A stretch of DNA of 56,148 nucleotides from Oscillospiraceae bacterium (GTDB lineage: Bacteria > Bacillota > Clostridia > Oscillospirales > Ruminococcaceae). The notes beneath the pieces were generated by a model. It was not told the origin of the DNA. It made no database searches and saw nothing but the letters and a program-made list of their open reading frames with translations. Positions 50,211 to 56,148 of the stretch are shown here, piece by piece (the stretch's first letter is position 1; each line of letters starts with the position of its first letter). Position numbers and translations under genes: made by a program. Where the stretch lies: positions 1 to 56,148 of the forward strand of contig JAETSQ010000011.1 of NCBI GenBank assembly GCA_021769525.1. The letters are read 5' to 3'.

Positions 50211-50777
50211 TCACGATACGGCTGCTGTCTTGCGCCGGCTTTGCCTCCGGGCCAGGCGCAGGATGCGGGGGCGGTTGTACCGCTGGAGGATGACCAGGGA
50301 CAGGTCAAAGAGGGCGCCCCCCAGGGAAGTGAGGAAGAACACCCAGAAGGACCCGAAGGGGATGGCGGCCAAAAGGGGCAGAAAACTCATAAGGATATTG
50401 GTCTCGTGGACCAGCTCCGATTGGCACATGGTCTGGGCGATCTCCTCCCAGGTGTGTTTCTCCGGGGAGAACTCGTCGGGGTAGAAGGTGGGCATCCGGT
50501 CCTTCCAGGACTTTACCCGCAGCAGGCGGTAGAGCTTTTCCTCCCAGGGCCGGGGCTGATACCACCGCCGGGAGAGGTCCGCCCGGTTGCCCATCCACCG
50601 GTCGTAGGCGCGGCCCACCAGCAGCCGGACCCCCAGGTGGTAGGCCGCGGTGCCGAAGGCGATGGCCAGGGTGAGCCAGATCCCCCCGCCCAGGCGGAAG
50701 GAGAGAAGGGCGCACGCCGCCGAGGCCCCAAGGCAGGCGGCCGCCAGATTGCGGACCAGCTTTGGCATAGGCTTCAC
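50211..50777 (-). CDS. CrtO-like membrane protein (putative acyltransferase family)
   Basis: 188 aa with helices at about 8-28, 31-52 and a pair at about 130-165. The motifs VKSWKDRMPTF, TMCQSELVHETNILMSFLPLL and LFDLSLVILQRYNRPR are those of small membrane proteins annotated as glycosyl-4,4'-diaponeurosporenoate acyltransferase (CrtO). No carotenoid genes are nearby, so the substrate is likely something else. It overlaps the tsaB stop by four bases. Confidence 0.6.
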   Translation of the reverse strand: MKPMPKLVRNLAAACLGASAACALLSFRLGGGIWLTLAIAFGTAAYHLGVRLLVGRAYDRWMGNRADLSRRWYQPRPWEEKLYRLLRVKSWKDRMPTFYPDEFSPEKHTWEEIAQTMCQSELVHETNILMSFLPLLAAIPFGSFWVFFLTSLGGALFDLSLVILQRYNRPRILRLARRQSRRKTAAVS

Positions 50778-51502
50778 TTCCCCTGACGTTTACGCAGCTC
50801 CCGCTCCGCCTGGGGCAGGCGCAGGTAGGCGGGCTCCAGCGCCCCGGCGTCCACCGCCTCCCCCCGCTTCCAGGCCAGAAGAGCGGCGGCTCCCGCGGCG
50901 GCGGCCCGCTGGTACAGCAGGTGGGGCGGGGCCAGACGGAGCCAGCTTTCCACCGGCTCCCCGGCGGAGGGTTCCTCCAATAGCTTATTATAACACAGAT
51001 GAGCCCCATCGCCAACCAGAAAGACCGGTTTTTCCATTTTTTCCAGCCGGGACCGCAGCTCCCCGATGGGGATGGCGGCGTCCTCCCCGAACTCGTACCG
51101 CTCCACCCGCCCCCCGGTGAGGGCGAAAAACCCGGCGTAGACCTGGCCGCAGCGGGCGTCCATCACGGCGGCGGCGGAGCCGGAAAAACCGGTGAGGTTC
51201 CGGGCCAGGGCCTCCAGGGTGGAGACCCCCACGCAGGGCTTTTCCGCCGCCATCGCCAGCCCCTTTACCGCCGCCATGGCGATGCGCAGGCCGGTGAAGG
51301 ACCCCGGCCCCCGTGTGACGGCGTAAAGGTCCACCTCCCCGGCAGAGGTGCCGCAGGTGTCCAAAAGCCCCCGGACCATGGGCAGCAGGGTCTGGCTGTG
51401 GGTCTGGGGGATGTTGACAAAGAACTCCCCCAGCACCTTTTCGTCCTCCAGCAGGGCGCAGGAGGCGGCGGAGGCGGAGGCCTCCAGCACAAGGCATTTC
51501 AT
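50774..51502 (-). CDS. tsaB: tRNA threonylcarbamoyladenosine biosynthesis protein TsaB
   Basis: 242 aa, ASKHA-fold scaffold of the t6A complex with TsaD and TsaE. The start LVLEASASAASCALLEDEKVL and the middle TRGPGSFTGLRIAMAAVKGLAMA are diagnostic. The ATG overlaps the tsaE stop. The rimI gene that often follows is replaced here by the CrtO-like gene. Confidence 0.93.
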   Translation of the reverse strand: MKCLVLEASASAASCALLEDEKVLGEFFVNIPQTHSQTLLPMVRGLLDTCGTSAGEVDLYAVTRGPGSFTGLRIAMAAVKGLAMAAEKPCVGVSTLEALARNLTGFSGSAAAVMDARCGQVYAGFFALTGGRVERYEFGEDAAIPIGELRSRLEKMEKPVFLVGDGAHLCYNKLLEEPSAGEPVESWLRLAPPHLLYQRAAAAGAAALLAWKRGEAVDAGALEPAYLRLPQAERELRKRQGK

Positions 51503-51924
51503 CGGAATCGTTCATCTCCCGTTATGGTGATGGTCCGCCGGTCCCCCTCGCCGACGGTGAACTCCACCGTGATGTGGGGGTCGGGAAGGGCGGCCTCAAT
51601 GTTTTCGCTCCACTCCACCGCCAGGATGGCCCCGCCCTCCAGGTAATCGAAGAAGCCGGTGGAGTACAGGTCCTCCAGGGAGGTGATGCGGAACATATCA
51701 AAGTGGCAGAGGGGGATGGGCCCCTGGTACTGGTGCACCAGGGCAAAGGTGGGACTGGATACCCAGGCGGCGCTGCCCAGCCCTTTGGCAAGGCCGGCGG
51801 TGAAGGTGGTCTTTCCGGCCCCCATGCCCCCCCGGTAGGCGATGAGGTCCCCAGGGCGCAGCAGGGCCGCCAGCTTTTGGGCCACAGCCTGGGTCTCCTC
51901 CGGGCTGTCGGTTTGGAAGGTCAT
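51499..51924 (-). CDS. tsaE: tRNA threonylcarbamoyladenosine biosynthesis ATPase TsaE
   Basis: 141-aa P-loop ATPase of the t6A pathway. Walker A GGMGAGKTTFTAGLAKGLG (about residues 33-51), switch region SPTFALVHQYQG, and FDMFRITSLEDLYSTGFFDYL followed by VEWSENI are characteristic. It stands 18 bases after fhs and couples to tsaB. Confidence 0.95.
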   Translation of the reverse strand: MTFQTDSPEETQAVAQKLAALLRPGDLIAYRGGMGAGKTTFTAGLAKGLGSAAWVSSPTFALVHQYQGPIPLCHFDMFRITSLEDLYSTGFFDYLEGGAILAVEWSENIEAALPDPHITVEFTVGEGDRRTITITGDERFR

Positions 51925-51942
51925 GGTATCACCTCGCCTTTG

Positions 51943-53616
51943 TCAGAATAACCCCCAGATGTCCCCCTTTTCGTCCACGTCGATGCCCTGGGCGGCGGGG
52001 GTCTTGGGCAGTCCCGGCATGGTCATGATGTCCCCGGTGAGGGCCACGATGAACCCCGCCCCGTTGGAGAGGCGGACATCCCGGACGGTGATGGCGAAAT
52101 CGGAGGGGCGGCCCAGCTTCGCCGGGTCGTCGGAGAGGGAGTACTGGGTCTTGGCGACGCAGACAGGCTTTTGGTCCATGGCGGGGTCCAGGGCCAGGAT
52201 GTCCCGCAGGGCCTTTTCCGCCGCCGGGGTGTAGATGACCTCCTTCGCCCCGTAGATGGTCTTTGCGATGGTATCGAGGCGCTCCTTGATGGAGCCGCAG
52301 CCCGCCACGATGGACCGGAAGGCGGAGGGCTTTGCCACCGCTTCCACCACCTTCTTCGCCAGCTCCACGCCTCCCTCGGCCCCCTTGGAGAAGACCTCGG
52401 AGAGGGCGAACTCCGCCCCCTGCTCCCGGCAGTAGGCGGCGATGTAGTCCAGTTCCTCCTGGGTGTCCTGGGGGAAGCGGTTGATGGCTACCACCACCGG
52501 GACGCCGTACTTCTGCATATTGCTGAGGTGGGCCGCCAGGTTGACGATGCCCTTTTCCAGCGCCGGGAGGTTCGGCTCCGCCACCTTGTCCTTGGGGACG
52601 CCGCCGTTGTACTTGAGGGCCCGCACGGTAGCCACCAGCACGATGCAGCTGGGGGCGATGCCGGCGGTGGGGCACTTGATGTCCAGGAATTTTTCCGCCC
52701 CCAGGTCGGAGCCGAAGCCCGCCTCGGTGATGGTGATGTCCGCCAGCTTCAGGGCCAGGCGGGTGGCGCGGATGGAGTTGCAGCCGTGGGCGATGTTGGC
52801 GAAGGGCCCGCCGTGCATCAGGCAGGGGGTGCCGGTGAGGGTCTGGACCAGGTTGGGCTTAAAGGCATCCCGCAGCAGGGCCGCCATAGCCCCCACACAT
52901 TTTAAGTCTTTGGCGTAGACGGGGCCGCCCTCGGTGTTGTAGGCCACCAGGATGTCCCCCAGGCGGCGCTTCAGGTCCGCAAGGTCGGTGGCCAGGCAGA
53001 AGATAGCCATGATCTCGCTGGCTACGGTGATCTGGAACCCGTCCTCCCTGGGGACGCCGTTGACCCGGCCCCCCAGCCCCACGATGACATTGCGCAGCGC
53101 CCGGTCGTTCATATCCATGCAGCGCTTAAAGAGGATGCGCCGGGTGTCTATTTTAAGGGGGTTGCCCTGCTGGAGGGAATTATCCAGCACCGCGCACAGC
53201 AGGTTATTGGCGGCGGTGATGGCGTGCATATCTCCGGTAAAGTGGAGGTTGATGTCCTCCATGGGCAGCACCTGGGCATAGCCGCCCCCGGCGGCCCCTC
53301 CTTTGATGCCAAAGACCGGCCCCAGGCTGGGCTCCCGCAGGGCGATGACGGCCTTCCGGCCCACCAGGGGCATGGCCTCCCCCAGGCCCACCGTGGTGGT
53401 GGTCTTCCCCTCCCCCATGGGGGTGGGGGAGATGGCGGTGACCAGTACCAGCTTGCCGTCCGGGCGGTCCGCCACCGAGCGGATGTAGTCCTCCTCCAGC
53501 TTGGCCTTGTATTTGCCGTAGTATTCCAGGGCCTCCTCCGGGATGGAAAGGTCCGCGGCTACCTCCCGGATGGGCCGGGGCTTTGCGGCTTTTGCGATCT
53601 CAATATCAGTCATCAT
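51943..53616 (-). CDS. fhs: Formate--tetrahydrofolate ligase
   Basis: 557 aa, ATP-dependent 10-formyl-THF synthetase, entry of formate into one-carbon metabolism and used in acetogenesis and purine synthesis. P-loop [17 protein letters not shown] (about residue 66), then [23 protein letters not shown], and the C-terminal [25 protein letters not shown]. tsaE follows at 18 bases. Confidence 0.97.
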   Translation of the reverse strand: MMTDIEIAKAAKPRPIREVAADLSIPEEALEYYGKYKAKLEEDYIRSVADRPDGKLVLVTAISPTPMGEGKTTTTVGLGEAMPLVGRKAVIALREPSLGPVFGIKGGAAGGGYAQVLPMEDINLHFTGDMHAITAANNLLCAVLDNSLQQGNPLKIDTRRILFKRCMDMNDRALRNVIVGLGGRVNGVPREDGFQITVASEIMAIFCLATDLADLKRRLGDILVAYNTEGGPVYAKDLKCVGAMAALLRDAFKPNLVQTLTGTPCLMHGGPFANIAHGCNSIRATRLALKLADITITEAGFGSDLGAEKFLDIKCPTAGIAPSCIVLVATVRALKYNGGVPKDKVAEPNLPALEKGIVNLAAHLSNMQKYGVPVVVAINRFPQDTQEELDYIAAYCREQGAEFALSEVFSKGAEGGVELAKKVVEAVAKPSAFRSIVAGCGSIKERLDTIAKTIYGAKEVIYTPAAEKALRDILALDPAMDQKPVCVAKTQYSLSDDPAKLGRPSDFAITVRDVRLSNGAGFIVALTGDIMTMPGLPKTPAAQGIDVDEKGDIWGLF

Positions 53617-53683
53617 GGGGAAAACCTCCTTTTTATCACGGGCGCTTTTTCCTCTCCCTATGATACCACATTTTATATACCAG

Positions 53684-53727
53684 GGAAAAGGCTTCCGGAA
53701 AAGAAATTTTCCGGAAGCCTTTTTTGC
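53684..53727 (-). terminator. Intrinsic terminator after the SpoIID-type gene
   Basis: AAGGCTTCCGGAAAA / TTTTCCGGAAGCCTT stem of 15 bp with T-runs on both strands. It lies between fhs and the SpoIID-type gene, beyond repeat copy F. Confidence 0.8.
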
Positions 53728-53752
53728 ACCGATGGGCAGCGGGGAGCTCCCC

Positions 53753-53803
53753 GCCGTTCTTCTTTTTGCTTCTTTTTCTTCTTTCGCAAGAAGAAAAAGA
53801 AGG
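53753..53803 (-). repeat. Dispersed palindromic repeat, copy F
   Basis: Minus strand: GGCTGCCGC module, CTTCTTTTTCTTCTTGC, GAAGAAGAAAAAGAAGC-type palindrome, then AAAAAGAAGAACGGC tail. It follows the SpoIID-type gene in gene orientation. Confidence 0.75.
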
Positions 53804-53823
53804 CAGGAACGAGCGGCAGCCTG

Positions 53824-55023
53824 TTATATCCCCTCGCCGGAGAGCCCCACCTCCGCCAGGGTGATGCCGGTGTAGTAGTGGAGCAGGATCTCATCGAAGG
53901 TCTCCCCCTGGCGGGCCAGGTAATCTGCTCCCGCCTGGCTCAGTCCTGCCCCGTGGCCGTATCCCCGGACGTAGAAGGTGTAGCCGGTGTGGGTGCGCTC
54001 CAGCTCGAAGGCGGAGCTGCGCAGCCCCAAAAGGTTCCGCAGCTGGTTGCCATGGAGGGTGATGCTCCCCGCCTGGACCTCCGTGACATATCCGGCAGAG
54101 GAACGCCCCCGGACCGAGAGCCAGGTGGCGGGGTCCGGCAGAAGGTTCGCCCCGGCGGCGGTGAGGAGCTCCTTCAGCTCCCCGTCGGTGACCGAGACGG
54201 TGCTTTTGTACCCTGGGGCCAGGATGTCCCAGCTGCTGTCCACCTCCACCAGGTAGGGGAGGGGGCCGTCCCAGATGTTCTCCGCCCGCTCGGTGGTATC
54301 CCCGGCGCTGATGGCGTGGTAGGCGGCGGCGATGGGCTCCCCGTCATAGAGGGCGACACAGCGGCAGGCGGTGCGGGCGGCCTGGGTGATGCGGTTCCAG
54401 CTATAGTCGAACTGCTCCCCGTAGAACTCCCTGGCGGTGTCCTCGGTCATATAGCCCCGGCGGTCCCCCGGATCGGCGGCGAAGTCCGCTCCCAGAAGGC
54501 CGGGGTCCCGCTCCTCCTCCGGCAGGGAACGCTGGGTGATGGCCTCCTGCAACGCATAGGTGAGGGCCGCCACCCCCTGGGCCTTCAGCGCCTCCAGGTG
54601 GTAGCTGGCGGGCATCTCCGCCGCGATGGCGTACCGGGTGTAGTCCTCCAGGGAGAGCTCCACCACCTCGCCGGTCCCCTGGTCCAGGATGCGCAGGGTG
54701 GTCACCGGGGAGCGCCAGATCCCCTTCACCGTGTCCGGCAGGGCCTCCCCGGTCTGCGGCCCCTCGTCCCCTTCCGCCGGGCGGGAAGGGACGTCCTCCG
54801 GCGGTTGGGAAGAGCTCTTTGGCGCGGGGGTGGAGAAAGCCCCCTGGTTCAGAGCGGCCGCTTCCCCCAAGGCGGCCTGGGAGGAGGGAACAGCCGCCGG
54901 GAGGGCGGAGATGGGCTCCGCCAGCAGAGGTTGTCCCGACCAGACCAAAACAGTAGCGGGGATCACCACCATAGCCGCCCCCACTGCCCCCAACAGCGCC
55001 AGATCACCCTTCACACCCATCAC
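53824..55023 (-). CDS. SpoIID/LytB domain protein
   Basis: 399 aa. The N-terminal signal/anchor helix is at about residues 8-30, followed by an Ala/Pro-rich linker to ~100 and a SpoIID/LytB lytic-transglycosylase domain to the end. Conserved parts: YTRYAIAAEMPASYHLEALKAQGVAALTYAL with the catalytic Glu, YHAISAGDTTERAENIW, and the C-terminal GYGHGAGLSQAGADYLARQG. SpoIID degrades septal peptidoglycan during engulfment, so this supports a sporulating host, though vegetative relatives exist. Confidence 0.88.
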   Translation of the reverse strand: MMGVKGDLALLGAVGAAMVVIPATVLVWSGQPLLAEPISALPAAVPSSQAALGEAAALNQGAFSTPAPKSSSQPPEDVPSRPAEGDEGPQTGEALPDTVKGIWRSPVTTLRILDQGTGEVVELSLEDYTRYAIAAEMPASYHLEALKAQGVAALTYALQEAITQRSLPEEERDPGLLGADFAADPGDRRGYMTEDTAREFYGEQFDYSWNRITQAARTACRCVALYDGEPIAAAYHAISAGDTTERAENIWDGPLPYLVEVDSSWDILAPGYKSTVSVTDGELKELLTAAGANLLPDPATWLSVRGRSSAGYVTEVQAGSITLHGNQLRNLLGLRSSAFELERTHTGYTFYVRGYGHGAGLSQAGADYLARQGETFDEILLHYYTGITLAEVGLSGEGI

Positions 55024-55153
55024 TCCTTGTCCATTTGTGAGCTGTTATGCTTATAGATATGAGGGAGAGCGGGAAGTTATGCCTGGCTGTGCTTTGCGGC
55101 TTCGGGCAATGGCAGTTGTTTTTCCTGATGGCCCGCTGCGGCGGTCACCAATC

Positions 55154-55199
55154 GGAAATCTACTGCCTGAGCAACGATTCTTTGGATGGCATTTTGTAT
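55154..55199 (-). repeat. 46-bp sequence shared with the DUF1016 gene
   Basis: Minus strand ATACAAAATGCCATC...GAATCGTTGCTCAGGCAGTAGATTTCC matches 41551-41596 with about five mismatches. It is the 3' piece of the short DUF1016 coding region or a separate element common to both accessory patches. Confidence 0.65.
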
Positions 55200-55352
55200 G
55201 GATCAGGCCTGCCATTTGCCAGCCATACCGGATTCGTAAAAAAATATAAGGAAGCCCAAAATTCCCTTGCTTTTGCCGACGGAACGGAAATACCCCTTAG
55301 CAGTATTTTTGATTTGACCGGAAAGATATTTCAAAAACACTTTGATAGCTAA
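55200..55352 (+). pseudogene. LytTR DNA-binding domain, C-terminal fragment
   Basis: About 50 codons: SHTGFVKKYKEAQNSLAFADGTEIPLSSIFDLTGKIFQKHF then stop. This is the end of a LytTR domain (normally ...VNLKYVKS...DGTxIPIS...). The upstream part of the open frame (from 55047) is unrelated, so the gene is a 3' relic. Confidence 0.45.
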
Positions 55353-55404
55353 AAAACAGGCCAGCGGTTTGAAGTCGGTAACTTTCAAACCGCTGGCCTG
55401 TTCG
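55353..55404. terminator. Long stem-loop terminator
   Basis: AACAGGCCAGCGGTTTGAAAG-type stem of about 20 bp (55355-55402) with A- and T-runs outside on both strands; probably bidirectional. Confidence 0.75.
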
Positions 55405-55529
55405 TTTTATGGGTTCGGAAATCAATCCGGGGCAGGCCACTGGCTCCTAGGTGATCTTTTAGCTGTTCCAGGGTAATGGGGTGGGTCGTCCAGAGATAGC
55501 GCAGGAACAAAAGGAGGCGGTTAATGAGA
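55405..55529 (-). pseudogene. Possible HTH (WYL-type) fragment
   Basis: The frame SIILINRLLLFLRYLWTTHPITLEQLKDHLGASGLPRIDF resembles the N-terminal helix-turn-helix of WYL-family regulators (LLxFLxYLWxxH..ITLxxL). No start codon with a ribosome site and no WYL domain follow, so at most a relic. Confidence 0.3.
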
Positions 55530-55579
55530 ATGATCGATCAACTTCCTTTTTTCTTATATACCTGCCAATCATTCAAATT

Positions 55580-56148
55580 CTATTTTGTCTGTGACTCCAT
55601 TCTTTCAAGTATTTTCCGCGCACGAACACAATCTGGATAATCTAGTGTTGCAACATTGATTGTCCAAGTGTGATTAAGTTTTATTGTACCAATGCTCCCG
55701 GCTATATACCCACCAGGATCTTCTGTAAATTGTGGAGCAAAAACCTTAATACTTAAAGTGCCAAATATCGCATCTTTATTGTTGAGTTTTATCTCTGAAG
55801 GACAAATATGATAAAATTCAATATTACTTGGTAAATTCGCAATCAGCCTGTCTCTTTTAGACAATAGCTCTTTTTCTACAGCAACTTCCTTAGTATCATT
55901 TGTCCTTAAGGATTGAATGGAAGTTGTGTAAATAATAATATCATTTTCTATACATTTTGTTACTAAATATTCCAGATCATCTTGATTTTTCCGAAGGAAG
56001 TCCTCCAACTCATCCACAGAATTTTGCATGGCAACAATTACTTGTTCAATCTCTCTTTCACGGTTGCGCTGCCAAAAATAATCATGCACCTGCTGGGCCA
56101 GGAAGAGAGCCAAAATGATAAGAAGAAACACCTTAATACCTTTTTTCA
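55580..56148 (-). CDS. AT-rich membrane-anchored protein, start at window edge
   Basis: At least 189 codons. The frame is open to the edge as ..KKGIKVFLLIILALFLAQQVHDYF; the last three bases before the edge give TG on this strand, so one more A outside would make an ATG directly before KKGIKV. A GTG at 56131 is the only start inside. The N-terminal helix is followed by a coiled coil (about 25-55) and a soluble domain. No family recognised. Like the 43203 protein it is AT-rich, small and membrane-anchored, so an immunity-type role is possible but unproven. Confidence 0.6.
   Translation of the reverse strand, partial: KKGIKVFLLIILALFLAQQVHDYFWQRNREREIEQVIVAMQNSVDELEDFLRKNQDDLEYLVTKCIENDIIIYTTSIQSLRTNDTKEVAVEKELLSKRDRLIANLPSNIEFYHICPSEIKLNNKDAIFGTLSIKVFAPQFTEDPGGYIAGSIGTIKLNHTWTINVATLDYPDCVRARKILERMESQTK

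Overview
The window is chromosomal DNA from a GC-rich, flagellated, spore-forming Firmicute. Three things point to Clostridia of the Oscillospiraceae type: the fli/flg operon order with fliY, flbD and the small 'flg_new' gene; a SpoIID-type protein; and Gram-positive style Shine-Dalgarno and sigma-A promoters. This placement is inference from gene content; no 16S rRNA gene is present.

Layout. (1) 1-14.4 kb, minus strand: one flagellar operon, fliE-fliF-fliG-fliH-fliI-fliJ-fliK-flgD-flg_new-flgE-flbD-motA-motB-fliM-fliY. It has a near-consensus promoter before fliE and a second one before fliK, and it runs off the left edge inside fliY. cheV lies just upstream as a separate unit. (2) 16.0-20.7 kb, plus strand: DeoR regulator, four-carbon acid-sugar kinase, PdxA2-type dehydrogenase and GntP permease, i.e. 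uptake and catabolism of a D-threonate-like sugar acid. (3) 20.8-30.8 kb: a HicA/HicB pair, a two-subunit chromate transporter, an unrecognised coiled-coil protein, KptA, a methionine-synthase-like protein without its zinc cysteines, a 0.65-kb island of hairpins, then argS, a DUF1934 gene, murI and ddl. (4) 31.1-37.3 kb, plus: a complete oligopeptide ABC transporter, oppBCDF and oppA. (5) 37.5-44.6 kb: an accessory region between tRNA-Met/tRNA-Glu and tRNA-Leu. It holds remnants of an integrative element (duplicated small genes, an ArdA-like gene, a 5'-deleted serine recombinase, a DUF1016 N-terminal protein) inside 190-bp direct repeats. Next comes an AT-rich cassette read as an orphan polymorphic-toxin tip, a membrane-anchored immunity-like protein and the end of an RHS core. 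(6) 44.8-55.0 kb: an orphan galactitol-type EIIC, then on the minus strand fhs, tsaE, tsaB, a CrtO-like membrane protein, a 45-aa protein, rpiB, upp, a phosphohexomutase and an RpiR regulator; a SpoIID/LytB protein lies upstream of fhs. (7) 55.0-56.1 kb: a second small patch of gene fragments ending in an AT-rich membrane protein whose start codon is cut by the window edge.

The observations I would follow first are the orphan toxin/immunity/RHS cassette with its single-base frameshift, the direct-repeat-bounded island beside tRNA-Glu, a dispersed tripartite palindromic repeat found six times at gene ends, the hairpin island downstream of argS, and the cysteine-less MetH-like protein.
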